Under the pieces are notes generated by a model. It worked only from the letters and a program-made list of their open reading frames with translations. It did not search any database and was not told where the DNA came from. The position numbers and the translations under genes were made by a program. Positions 27,642-36,268 of a DNA stretch of 64,000 nucleotides are shown one piece after another. Each line of letters begins with the position of its first letter. Within the stretch, counting starts at the first letter, position 1. Source of the stretch: Leptolyngbya sp. (GTDB taxonomy: Bacteria > Cyanobacteriota > Cyanobacteriia > Leptolyngbyales > Leptolyngbyaceae); contig QBMH01000001.1 in the NCBI GenBank assembly GCA_003249025.1, positions 1 to 64,000 on the forward strand. Reading direction: 5' to 3'.

Positions 27642-28373
27642 ATGAAGCGTCTGTCTACAGGCTTAACAGATGTCGGCGTTGTCCGCAAAGTCAATCAGGA
27701 CGATTATTATATCGATCCGGAAGGTCGCTTTTTCATTGTGGCAGATGGCATGGGAGGACATGCCGGCGGTGAAGAAGCCAGCCATCTTGCGACTCAAACC
27801 ATTCAGGCATATTTAGAAAGCTACTGGCACACGGCTGAATCATCCCAAACTATTCTGGAACAAGCACTGCTAAAGGCAAACCAAGCAATTATTGACGACC
27901 AGCGGCACCATCCAGAGCGGGGCGATATGGGCACCACTGTGGTCGTGTTATTGTTTCGGGATGACCAGCCTTTGTGTGCCCACATTGGCGATTCCCGGCT
28001 CTATCGGTTACGCGGCGCTAAGCTCGATCAGATTACCGAAGACCATACCTGGGTGGCACTTGCTATCCGAATGGGTGAAATTTCGCCGGATCAAGCAAGA
28101 GTTCACCCCTGGCGACATGTACTAGCTCAATGTTTAGGGCGGGAAGATTTGCGCCAAATTGATATTCAGCCGGTGCAGATACAGCCGAGCGATCGCCTGT
28201 TGCTATGTAGTGACGGACTCACCGAAGAACTATCTGATCAAGTGATTGCGTCCCAGCTAAAATCTATTCGAGTCTGCGAAAAAGCCGCTGCCGCTCTAAT
28301 CAACGCCGCAAAAGAGCATGGTGGGCGCGATAACATCACAGTCATTGTATTGACCATTGATGGATCGGGATAA
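27642..28373 (+). CDS. PP2C-family serine/threonine phosphatase
   Basis: 243 residues, the compact bacterial PP2C size. All metal-ligand motifs are present: [66 protein letters not shown] and [12 protein letters not shown]. It dephosphorylates proteins in the cytoplasm; cyanobacterial relatives act on PII (PphA) or oppose Hanks kinases. The neighbouring kinase-like genes suggest a local phospho-signalling module, which is inference from order and strand only. Confidence 0.93.
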   Translation: MKRLSTGLTDVGVVRKVNQDDYYIDPEGRFFIVADGMGGHAGGEEASHLATQTIQAYLESYWHTAESSQTILEQALLKANQAIIDDQRHHPERGDMGTTVVVLLFRDDQPLCAHIGDSRLYRLRGAKLDQITEDHTWVALAIRMGEISPDQARVHPWRHVLAQCLGREDLRQIDIQPVQIQPSDRLLLCSDGLTEELSDQVIASQLKSIRVCEKAAAALINAAKEHGGRDNITVIVLTIDGSG

Positions 28374-28432
28374 GTGGGTAGGGTTAGAATCTATCAAAAT
28401 GATCACAGCGACCCAAGCAGTTCAATGCTCCT

Positions 28433-28440
28433 GCTATGAT
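28433..28440 (+). promoter_or_regulatory. Extended -10 promoter of the tRNA-Arg gene
   Basis: GCTATGAT, with TG just upstream (TGCTATGAT), is an extended -10 ending 16 bases before the tRNA. No clear -35. Confidence 0.5.
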
Positions 28441-28456
28441 TAAATCGAATTCAATT

Positions 28457-28530
28457 GGGGTTGTAGCTCAGCAGGATAGAGCGGTCGCCTCCTAAGCGAC
28501 AGGTCGCGCGTTCGAATCGCGCCAGTCCCG
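28457..28530 (+). tRNA. tRNA-Arg (anticodon CCU)
   Basis: A 74-base cloverleaf. Acceptor GGGGTTG pairs with CAGTCCC (one G-U pair each way), D-arm GCTC/GAGC, anticodon stem GTCGC/GCGAC around loop CTCCTAA (anticodon CCT), five-base variable loop, and T-arm GCGCG/CGCGC around TTCGAAT. The CCA end is not encoded. It reads AGG. It sits at the edge of the accessory region that starts with a NACHT gene. Confidence 0.95.
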
Positions 28531-28542
28531 TTCAGAAAGTTC

Positions 28543-28576
28543 AAAATCCCTGAGGAGCTTGCTTTGCAAGGATTTT
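28543..28576 (+). terminator. Hairpin downstream of tRNA-Arg
   Basis: AAAATCC (28543-28549) pairs with GGATTTT (28570-28576), 12 bases after the tRNA, with a T4 at the 3' arm. A plausible weak terminator. The 28577-28777 stretch beyond it is AT-rich with no gene. Confidence 0.35.
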
Positions 28577-28791
28577 ATGCTGTTCTGATAACCCTTGTTC
28601 TGTTCAGCACTCAACCAGGCAGTGTTTGATTTCACGGAATTTAATAAATATTTAAGCAAATACTAAAGCGTATTTTCTAAATTTTGTATAACTTGCACTG
28701 TAGAGGGAGGAATTAATCCAAAAAAAGCTCTAGAGTCTCAGGTATACAAGAGTGTTTGATTTATTAAACTTTAACCTGAGAGGTTTACCTC

Positions 28792-31104
28792 ATCGCTAAG
28801 CGATCTCTTCAGATAGCACCCACAAAGATTCAACGCGCAAAACGAGCCTTTGCCCTCAAGGGATGGACGCAGGAGAACCTAGCGGGAGAGGTGAACTTGA
28901 AAACACGTCAACCTGTTTGGCGATTTTTTACCGGGCAACCTGTTGAGCGCCATACTTTTTTAGAAATTTGTTCGGTGCTGGAGTTAAATTGGCGTGAGAT
29001 TGTCCTTGATCCGCCAGCAGAATTTCCTGAAACCGGACGATCGGTTCGCTTTCCCCCATCTGCCCTGGATGCCCTAGTGCAAGAGGTGCGATCGCAGCGT
29101 CGGGACAAAATTCAAGATCAGTGCGGCATCTTGCAGCTATTAGACATCAGCCATCCTGTCAGCTTGGATGATATCTACATTGATGTCAATATTTTGGAAG
29201 CCATTGCCAGTCAACAGCAGTTAGAGCTTGCGAATCTACAAACTCTTGAACCAGAAGATTTCGATCGCGTGGGCTTGGGTGACGTTGACCAGGTACAAGT
29301 GCTAGGCGTTACCGCCGTAGAAAACTACTCAAAGGTCAGAGTGCTAGGCAAACCGGGTTCTGGCAAAACCACATTCTTGCAATATCTCGCCGTTCAGTGC
29401 AATCAAGGCGAGTGGGAAGCCGAGCGAGTTGCCATCTTCATCACACTGAGGCATTTTGTTGAAGACTCTAGAGTCAACGGCGAATTTAGCTTGTTAAACT
29501 ACCTACGTCAAGAGTTTTTTACAGACGGCATTGCTGACTCCTCGACGATTGAGACGCTGCTGCAAGCGGGTCGGGTGGTGCTGCTATTGGATGGTATTGA
29601 TGAAGTACTGCACGAAGAGAGTCTGATAGTCCTCAAAGAAATTCGTCGATTTTCAGATAAATATCATAAGAATCGGTTTGTAGCGACCTGCCGTACCGCC
29701 GATCGAAAGCTCAGCTTACGCGGGTTTACCGACGTGGAGGTGGCTCCATTTACCCAAGCTCAAATTGTGGCATTTGCCCAAAAATGGTTTGTGGCGTTTA
29801 CTAAAACGACTGCTCCGGCAGGGGTGGTGCAGTCTGATCAGTTTATTGAAAAGCTGGACTTGCCGGAAAACTGGCAGTTTCGCCGACTGGTGGTGACTCC
29901 TCTGTTTTTGCACATGGCGTGTTGGGTATTTCAGGGGGAGGGTAGATTTCCAACGAAGCGAACCGATTTTTATAAAGAAGGGTTAGATTTACTGCTGGGC
30001 AAATGGGATGAGGCGAGAGGGGTGGAACGAGATCAGGCTTACCAAGGGTTTCGCCTGCCCCAAAAGCTGAAATTGCTGAGTCAGATTGCGGCAGCTACCT
30101 TTGAGCAGGGGCAATACTTTTTTGAGCAACGGACGCTTGAGCAATATATTGAGGACTATATTCGACATCTGCCCAATGCTTCGACTGATGCCGAGGAACT
30201 GCACCTCGAAAGTGGAGCGGTGCTAAGGGCGATCGAATCGCAACATGGATTAATCATCGAACGGGCGCGGGGGATTTTCTCGTTCTCTTATCTGGCGTTT
30301 CAAGAATATTTCACGGCACGTAATATTGTTGCCAGTTATAACCTCCAATCCCTAGAGCAGGCATTGGGTGGCTTGGTCAGCCACATCACCGATCCTCACT
30401 GGCGGGAAGTTTTTTTGTTGACGGCTGCCATGCTGCGGAGTGCTGATTCGTTAGTGCAGTTGATGAAGCAGCAAATTGATGCTCTAGTTGCCGAAGATGC
30501 TTATCTGCAAGAGTTTTTGGTATGGGCAAGTCGAAAGTCGTAGATTATCCCAGCCGAGACCCAAGATGCAACGGTGCGAGCCTTTTACTTGGCAATGGCT
30601 CGCACCCCTCACATGGCATCTGATTTTGCGCTTGCCTGTACGCTCGACCAGGGGATATTTTTGGATACCGCTTTGGATGATGTGTTGCAATCCTGTGCGA
30701 TCGCCCAAAGTCCAGATTTTGCCCACGCCCATCTGTGTAGCAATGCCCTCAGCAATATTTTAGGCATCGTGCTGGATGCGGGTTTGCATAAATCGCTGCA
30801 ACAACTCCAAGATGAATTCCCAGATATTGATCAAAACCAGCCACGGTTTCAGGCATGGCGGCAGGGGCACTATGCCGCTTGGGAAGAACGTCTCAAAAGT
30901 GATATCAATAGCTATCGACAGATTCACCAGCACTGGCAGTTTAGCTCAGAACAACAGCAAGTGCTGCAACGCTACTATGCTGCCAATCAACTGCTGCTCG
31001 ATTGTCTGCATAGCAACTGTGAAGTGACGGCGGCGGTTCGGCAGGATGTTGAAGCCAGTTTATTGCTATCCCAAACGGAGCTTGAAGCGAGGGAATGGCA
31101 ATAA
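28792..31104 (+). pseudogene. HTH-NACHT NTPase (STAND) gene with lost start and in-frame amber codon
   Basis: One continuous frame encodes an N-terminal HTH-like domain (AKRSLQIAPTKIQRAKRA, GWTQENLAGEVNLKTRQPV), a NACHT domain with Walker A VLGKPGSGKTTFLQ and Walker B RVVLLLDGIDEV, a winged-helix region (FSFSYLAFQEYFTARNIV), and an alpha-helical C-terminal repeat-like region. Two defects: the expected start position is ATC at 28792, 8 bases after GAGAGG, with no ATG/GTG/TTG until GTG 28891; and TAG at 30541-30543 interrupts the frame between ASRKS and IIPAETQDATVRAFYLAM. Beyond TAG the frame stays open to 31104. As is, a 550-residue product (28891-30543) could be made. Family members are widespread in cyanobacteria, some related to phage defence. 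Confidence 0.75.
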
Positions 31105-31375
31105 ATCTATCTTTAGGGGGGTTTCTATCAAAAGACTGAACTTTCTAACCTCAGCGTATACAAATCAAACGCGATTTCAAACATCTGACCGTTAGATTAT
31201 TGGAACATACCTGCTCAAGCTATTGGTGAAAGCCTTTCAGAGAGTTTTGGGGAGTAGGGAGAGTAATTCGGATTTTAATATGACTACTTTATTGAAGTAT
31301 CCAATACCCGTATCAAAACGTCTCAAATTCGATCGCAGCCAACAGTTAAGCTCTACAACGGCGATCGCGTGCGCT

Positions 31376-31489
31376 ATGAACGCTCGGCATACTTGCCCCT
31401 GCTGCTCTAGAATTTTGCTGCGCCACATGCGCTTGGGTGGGCTTTACTGGCGCTGTGACCATTGTCGTGAAGACATGCCCACTTTATAA
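31376..31489 (+). CDS. Small zinc-ribbon protein
   Basis: 37 residues from ATG 31376 (MNARHTCPCCSRILLRHMRL then GGLYWRCDHCREDMPTL). The CPCC...CDHC spacing makes a two-knuckle zinc ribbon, and the pattern CPCCS-LLRH-R-GG-YW-C-HC-MP is one I recognise as recurrent in cyanobacterial short proteins. The frame is open from 31223, but upstream residues look unrelated. Role unknown; possibly nucleic-acid or protein binding. Interval 31105-31375 holds nothing else recognised. Confidence 0.55.
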   Translation: MNARHTCPCCSRILLRHMRLGGLYWRCDHCREDMPTL

Positions 31490-31568
31490 GTCAACGGCGA
31501 TCGCGGCAAAAGTTGCCTTTTGGTTATCCATCGTCTTACATCCACAGTTTTTATAGTTAGAGGTGAAA

Positions 31569-31889
31569 ATGTCCCACGGATTAGTCAATTTAACGTTGCC
31601 AGCAGTTCTTCAAGAAATTGAATATGTCTTAGAGGAATACCCTGAACATCCGTATCAAACTGCTTTTTCACTGCCTGAACTGCGCCAAAAGCTGGTTGCC
31701 CATATTCTCAGTAATGTCCCCAACCGCTATGTTGTCGAAGATGAACAAGAAACATTTGGCAAGCCTAAGGCTCATGCCTCTTCTCCTTTGCAGGAACGGC
31801 TACGAATGGAAATGGTGATTCGTACCAGTATTTTGCATATCCTGCGCGAAAACGCTGACTGGCTCAGCCGCAATCTGTCACGCGTTTAG
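31569..31889 (+). CDS. ComFB-like protein
   Basis: 106 residues from ATG 31569, preceded by AGAGG at a good distance; GTG 31563 is also in frame. The motif set LQEIEYVLEEYPEHPYQTAF, LRQKLVAHILSNVPNRYVV resembles the late-competence ComFB family, which in cyanobacteria includes cyclic-dinucleotide receptors. There is no membrane segment. Family assignment is from the pattern only. It is flanked by the zinc-ribbon gene and a convergent TPR gene. Confidence 0.6.
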   Translation: MSHGLVNLTLPAVLQEIEYVLEEYPEHPYQTAFSLPELRQKLVAHILSNVPNRYVVEDEQETFGKPKAHASSPLQERLRMEMVIRTSILHILRENADWLSRNLSRV

Positions 31890-31978
31890 ATTGATGCAAA
31901 AACGGGTGTATTTTATTACTGGTTGCGATCGCGGCTTGGGCAAAGAGGGCAGTTCCTAAAACGGTGAGAGTAAGTTGC

Positions 31979-32605
31979 TTACTTCGATGCGTTCTCCTGA
32001 ACTAGCTGCTTAAATAACTCATCGGCTCGAATGGGATCAAAGAACTGGCTAGATAGCAGCCCTTGGCTGGCGCTTGATGGATCTAGACTAATTGCTTTTC
32101 GGAGATTTTCAACCGCTAATCTGACATTGTTGAGCAGTGCATAGTGAAATGCGTTGTTCTGATAGGCTTGGGGCTTTTCTGGTGCAAGCGCGATCGCTTT
32201 ATTGATGGATGCCTCAAAGTCTTCATGTCTTCCCAGGTTATCCAATGAAAAACCTCGATTGACCCAAGGATCGTAATAGGTGGGATCAAGTTGAATTGAT
32301 TTTTCAAAACAATCTAAAGCGTCTTGATATAAACCCAGTTTATTCAGAGTATTTCCCTTGCCGTTCCAGGCATTTGCGTCATGTGCTTGAATTTCAATTG
32401 CCTGGTTATAAACCTCTAGAGCCGCTTTATATTGCTTCAATTGCCTCAAGGCTTTGCCCTTGCCAATCCAAGCTTCAAATGTTGATGGCTGAATCTGAAT
32501 TGCTTTTGTATATGAATCAACTGCTTCTGCATATCGCTCTTCAAATAACAAACTATCGCCTTGCATCACATAGTCATTTGCTGTTGACAATTGAGGGTAT
32601 ACCAT
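31979..32605 (-). CDS. Tetratricopeptide-repeat protein
   Basis: 208 residues from ATG 32605 (MVYPQLSTAND). Four to five TPR units span residues about 10-185: YVMQGDSLLFEERYAEAVDS, AWIGKGKALRQLKQYKAALE, AWNGKGNTLNKLGLYQDALD, PWVNRGFSLDNLGRHEDFEA, and a last unit around QNNAFHYALLNNVRLAVENL. TPR arrays bind partner proteins. No signal peptide. The C-terminus (DPIRADELFKQLVQENASK) caps the array. The partner is unknown. It lies 37 bases downstream of a Uma2 gene on the same strand. Confidence 0.85.
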   Translation of the reverse strand: MVYPQLSTANDYVMQGDSLLFEERYAEAVDSYTKAIQIQPSTFEAWIGKGKALRQLKQYKAALEVYNQAIEIQAHDANAWNGKGNTLNKLGLYQDALDCFEKSIQLDPTYYDPWVNRGFSLDNLGRHEDFEASINKAIALAPEKPQAYQNNAFHYALLNNVRLAVENLRKAISLDPSSASQGLLSSQFFDPIRADELFKQLVQENASK

Positions 32606-32641
32606 CAGTAACAACTCCAGTTTTTAAGAAAATTTTTGAAT

Positions 32642-33220
32642 TTACGGCGATGTTTGATCCTGTCCAAGCTTGAGCCAGCTAAAAATTTGAATTGGTGTGA
32701 TCAATAGAATGAGTTTGTCGAGAATGGGTAAAGGCTGTTCATCGGCATACAGTCGAGGGGTTTGATTGGGGGAAAATGTCAGGATCGAGCGATCGCTGGT
32801 ATCGATCAACCAGCCTAATCGAGTGCCATGGTTGAGGCAATGCAAGATTTTGTCGATGACTGGGTTGGCGCTTTGGTTTGGCGACAGAATTTCAATTGTC
32901 CAATCGGGTGCCACAAAAACATCATCCGTAGGTTCACCCTCTGGATCAAATTCAATGGTTTGCCACTCCAGCACAACCAGATCCGGCACCAGGGAGCGAT
33001 CGCCAAACGTGCAGCGTAATTCTGGAAAGGCGTAAGCAATCTTGAGCGGCTTGGCAACCTGATTAATAGCAGTGCATAGTTCGCTTTGAATAATGGAATG
33101 CTTGCGCTTTGGCATTAGCTTTTGGATGATTTTGCCGTCCAGAAATTCGCTGGCAGGTTTAGTTTCGGGCAGGGCAAGAAATTCGCTGAGCGTCAGGGAT
33201 TTGGTGGGGGTTGCAACCAT
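32642..33220 (-). CDS. Uma2-family putative endonuclease
   Basis: 192 residues. Motifs: LTLSEFLALPETKPASEFLD (family start), FPELRCTFGDRSLVPDLVVL (Asp), DWTIEILSPNQSANPVIDKI (ExL variant of the ExK strand), CLNHGTRLGWLIDTSDRSIL. It is closest to the copy at 48645 (shared FPELRCTFGDRS and LPETKPASE), so these two are one subfamily. The fold is PD-(D/E)xK-like; activity and role are unproven. Possibly co-transcribed with the TPR gene. Confidence 0.85.
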   Translation of the reverse strand: MVATPTKSLTLSEFLALPETKPASEFLDGKIIQKLMPKRKHSIIQSELCTAINQVAKPLKIAYAFPELRCTFGDRSLVPDLVVLEWQTIEFDPEGEPTDDVFVAPDWTIEILSPNQSANPVIDKILHCLNHGTRLGWLIDTSDRSILTFSPNQTPRLYADEQPLPILDKLILLITPIQIFSWLKLGQDQTSP

Positions 33221-33329
33221 GTTGATTTCCCAAAATGTCGTAGGTCTAGCTTATCGTGCGAACTGACAAGTTAGCGCTTGTGCGATCGCGGTTAGTTTTA
33301 AGTAGTTGCGAAGTATGAGACGATCTCCC

Positions 33330-35330
33330 TCACTTACGTCCCAGTAACTTATCTCGTAAGTGTTTGATTTTGTCGCGAAACTCAGCAGCTTTTTCAAACT
33401 CCAGTTTCTTCGCCGATTCCTTCATTTGAGCTTCCATTTGCACGATGATATCCGGAATATTTTCCATGGGAATATCGCTGGCGTGAACGTAGACCTCTTC
33501 TAGTTCATTTGCCTTAAGGCGGCGCGACACATCCAGAAACTTGAGGATGGAGTTGTTTTGGCGTTTGATAATGGAGTAAGGCGTGATGCCGTTGTCTTCG
33601 TTATGTTTGTTCTGAATGGCGCGACGGCGTTCTGTTTCAAAGATGGCTTTTTCCATGCTCTTAGTCATGTTGTCGCCATATAAAATTGCCTTGCCGTCTA
33701 CATGGCGCGCCGCTCGTCCGATCGTTTGAATCAGCGATCGCTCTGCCCGCAGATAGCCTTCTTTGTCTGCATCTAAAATGGCGACTAAGGAAACCTCCGG
33801 CAAATCTAATCCTTCCCGCAACAGGTTTACCCCAATCAGTACATCAAAATCCCCTTCCCGCAGCCCTTGCAAAATTTCAATCCGCTCAATTGAGTTGATT
33901 TCTGAATGCAAATAGCGGACTCGAATACCGCGCTCCTGAAAATATTCCGTCAGGTCTTCCGCCATTCGCTTCGTTAACGTCGTCACCAACACCCGTTCGT
34001 CCTTGGGCACTCGCTCCTGGATTTCACCAAACAGATCATCTACTTGCCCTTGAGTTGGACGCACAAAGATTTCTGGGTCAAGCACCCCAGTCGGACGAAT
34101 GATTTGATCGACAATGTGGTCTTCGGAGATTTCCTGTTCCCACTCGCCCGGTGTGGCAGAGACAAACACGCACTGGTTCACCTTCTCCCAAAATTCCTCG
34201 GATTTCAGGGGGCGATTGTCGGCGGCACTGGGCAAGCGAAACCCATGTTCAATTAGTACCCCTTTACGGGCTTGGTCGCCGTTATACATGGCGCGTAGTT
34301 GAGGAAGAGTGACGTGGGATTCATCAATTACCAACAGCCAATCTTTAGGGAAATAGTCGAGCAGGCATTCGGGGGATTCTCCAGCTTGCCGTCCGGCGAG
34401 GTGACGCGAATAGTTTTCGACCCCGTTGCAAAAGCCCACTTCTCGCAAAATTTCCAGGTCGTAGCGGGTGCGTTGTTCGAGTCGCTGAGCTTCCAGCAGT
34501 TTGCCGTGGGTTTCTAAAAAGAGGAGGCGATCGCGCAATTCTTTTTCAATATCATCACAGGCTTCCTTCAGCCGATCTTCTGGCGTGACAAAGTGACGAG
34601 CGGGGTAAATATTCACGCCTTCCATGCTTTGCAAGGTAGTGCCCGTCACCGGATCGATGTAGCGGATCGCTTCAATTTCGTCGCCAAAAAACTCTACTCG
34701 AATGATTCGATCTTCGTAAGCGGGACCAATCTCCAGCACATCGCCCTTAATCCGAAATCGACCGCGCCCTAGCTCCAAATCATTGCGGGTATATTGCACC
34801 GAGATCAAATCCCGAATCGCCCCCCGCAGGTTGACTTCTTCCCCCACTCGCAGAGAAATCGCCGCTTTCAAATATTCCGAGGGAATCCCCAAACCATAGA
34901 TGCAGCTAATGGAGGCAACCACAATCACATCTCGCCGCTCGAACAGCGATCGCGTTGCCGAGTGCCGCAACATATCGATTTCTTCGTTAATCGACGAGGT
35001 TTTGGCGATATAGGTATCGCTAACGGGAATGTAGGCTTCGGGCTGGTAGTAGTCGTAATAGCTAATGAAGTACTCAACCGCGTTGTCTGGAAAAAACTCG
35101 CGCAACTCATTGCACAACTGCGCCGCTAAGGTTTTATTGTGTGCCAGAACCAGGGTCGGTCTACCCAATGTGTTAATCACTCGCGCCATCGTGTGGGTTT
35201 TGCCGGTGCCGGTTGCGCCTAGCAAAGTTGTGTAGCGGTTGCCAGCATTGATGGATTCCAGAATCTGGGCGATCGCCTTGGGCTGGTCGCCTGCTGGCTC
35301 AAATGGTGCTTGAATATCGAACTGCGCCAT
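33330..35330 (-). CDS. uvrB: UvrABC excinuclease subunit B
   Basis: 666 residues. UvrB verifies DNA damage and loads UvrC. Motifs: [17 protein letters not shown] (Walker A), the beta-hairpin [74 protein letters not shown], and a C-terminal UVR motif ([22 protein letters not shown]). All helicase motifs are present. ATG 35330. Its first 19 codons and promoter region recur as a second copy at 36047-36233, a product of duplication. Confidence 0.97.
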   Translation of the reverse strand: MAQFDIQAPFEPAGDQPKAIAQILESINAGNRYTTLLGATGTGKTHTMARVINTLGRPTLVLAHNKTLAAQLCNELREFFPDNAVEYFISYYDYYQPEAYIPVSDTYIAKTSSINEEIDMLRHSATRSLFERRDVIVVASISCIYGLGIPSEYLKAAISLRVGEEVNLRGAIRDLISVQYTRNDLELGRGRFRIKGDVLEIGPAYEDRIIRVEFFGDEIEAIRYIDPVTGTTLQSMEGVNIYPARHFVTPEDRLKEACDDIEKELRDRLLFLETHGKLLEAQRLEQRTRYDLEILREVGFCNGVENYSRHLAGRQAGESPECLLDYFPKDWLLVIDESHVTLPQLRAMYNGDQARKGVLIEHGFRLPSAADNRPLKSEEFWEKVNQCVFVSATPGEWEQEISEDHIVDQIIRPTGVLDPEIFVRPTQGQVDDLFGEIQERVPKDERVLVTTLTKRMAEDLTEYFQERGIRVRYLHSEINSIERIEILQGLREGDFDVLIGVNLLREGLDLPEVSLVAILDADKEGYLRAERSLIQTIGRAARHVDGKAILYGDNMTKSMEKAIFETERRRAIQNKHNEDNGITPYSIIKRQNNSILKFLDVSRRLKANELEEVYVHASDIPMENIPDIIVQMEAQMKESAKKLEFEKAAEFRDKIKHLRDKLLGRK

Positions 35331-35462
35331 CGTTCAAAAAATTCCCAAACTAGCGGTGAAACTGAAAAATGCGATCGCGCTTAGGCTGTCAAATCACTCG
35401 CTTGACCATCAACCAAACGCCTTTCCAGTGTAACGATTTCCCCAGTTTGCGATCGCGATCGC
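35276..35462. repeat. 187-bp direct repeat, copy A (uvrB 5' end and promoter)
   Basis: Aligned without gaps to 36047-36233, with about nine or ten mismatches in 187 bases by eye. It includes the uvrB start codon, 18 following codons and 132 bases of upstream DNA ending in overlapping HIP1 sites (GCGATCGCGATCGC). Confidence 0.88.
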
Positions 35463-35499
35463 AGCCTATTAGCAACGCTCCAGTTTTCTCGTCTCCAGT

Positions 35500-35770
35500 T
35501 TTCTGTCTATGGGTGATTGGCTCAAGGGCAAAAGTTCAGTAAAAACGAACCAATAATCCTTAACGTCTAAAAATCCTACTGTTCGCAAAAACACTGCTGG
35601 AAGGCACTGAACTGGTCGATTGCGCCCGTGCCAATGCCAAGTAAGGAAGCGAAACGGCTGCGGACTTATGCGGCTATGGAGATAATTTGAATCACTTTAA
35701 GCAGTCTGTGAAACAGGCTTGTGATGCAATGAGCGTACAGTTTAATGAATTGACCAATCTGGCTAAAGAA
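35500..35770 (+). pseudogene. Dead copy of the 84-residue gene at 39188
   Basis: This stretch, from TTTCTGTCTATGGG through GCTAAAGAA, aligns base by base with 39110-39379, including the upstream leader. The ATG is destroyed (ACTGTTCGC opposite ATGTCTGC), and TAA interrupts the equivalent of AKQGSE. Similarity stops sharply at 35770, where toxin-antitoxin sequence begins. It is therefore a duplicated then inactivated copy. Confidence 0.85.
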
Positions 35771-35797
35771 TGGAAACACCACGACATCACCTTTTAC
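35771..35797 (-). pseudogene. Remnant of a PemK/MazF-type toxin gene (first codons only)
   Basis: Directly after the antitoxin stop and overlapping it, the minus strand reads VKGDVVVFP, the characteristic start of PemK/MazF-type toxins, and then enters the duplicated host sequence at 35770. Nine codons remain of about 110. There is no proper start codon. Confidence 0.5.
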
Positions 35798-35988
35798 AAA
35801 TCCTGCCAAGCCTCCTCCTCCTCTTGGCTCAACCAGTCTTTGCTTAAAGAGGATTCGCTGAGAACGGTGATCTCTATCCGCTCTGTTGAATGTTTCCGCT
35901 TGAGGAATTGCAAGAAATCCAATACTTCCTCCACAAGAAAGTCTGGTGCCTGTTGAAGTTCGTGAATGATCAGGTCTTTAGAGTTCAT
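35794..35988 (-). CDS. DUF2281-type antitoxin, orphan
   Basis: 64 residues from ATG 35988 (MNSKDLIIHELQQAPDFLVE). The C-terminal pattern SSLSKDWLSQEEEEAWQDL is typical of cyanobacterial DUF2281 antitoxins, which normally overlap a PemK/MazF-type toxin gene by a few bases. Here the toxin is cut to nine codons, so the antitoxin is an orphan. It could be a neutral relic or protect against a related toxin elsewhere in the genome. It lies between two duplicated segments. Confidence 0.7.
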   Translation of the reverse strand: MNSKDLIIHELQQAPDFLVEEVLDFLQFLKRKHSTERIEITVLSESSLSKDWLSQEEEEAWQDL

Positions 35989-36046
35989 CATCATGAGCGT
36001 GCTGCCAGTATCTTTCAACGACGATCGCGTTCACTCTACTGTACTG

Positions 36047-36233
36047 CTTTGGGTTGGTCGCCTGCTGGCTCAAACGGGGCTTGAATATCGAACTGCGCCA
36101 TCGTTCAAAAAATTCCCAAACTAGCGGTGAAACTGAAAAATGCGATCGCGCTTAGGCTGCCAAATCACTCGCTCGACCATCCACCAAACGCCTTTCCAGT
36201 GTAACGATTTCCCCGATTTGCGATCGCGATCGC
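36047..36233. repeat. 187-bp direct repeat, copy B (uvrB 5' end and promoter)
   Basis: Copy of 35276-35462. It begins in the middle of the uvrB coding sequence, so only codons 1-19 exist, followed by unrelated DNA. Its far end at 36233 coincides with the start of the NACHT-pentapeptide unit. Confidence 0.88.
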
Positions 36234-36268
36234 CGAATCCTTCAGGGCAACAGACCCTCAACTCACGA

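Noticed and set aside
28457..31104. tRNA-Arg as attachment site of an integrated element
   Set aside because: No integrase and no second copy of the tRNA 3' end were found downstream.
35687..35956. 89-residue plus-strand frame as a real gene
   Set aside because: Its first part is the dead copy of the gene at 39188 and the rest is antisense to the antitoxin.
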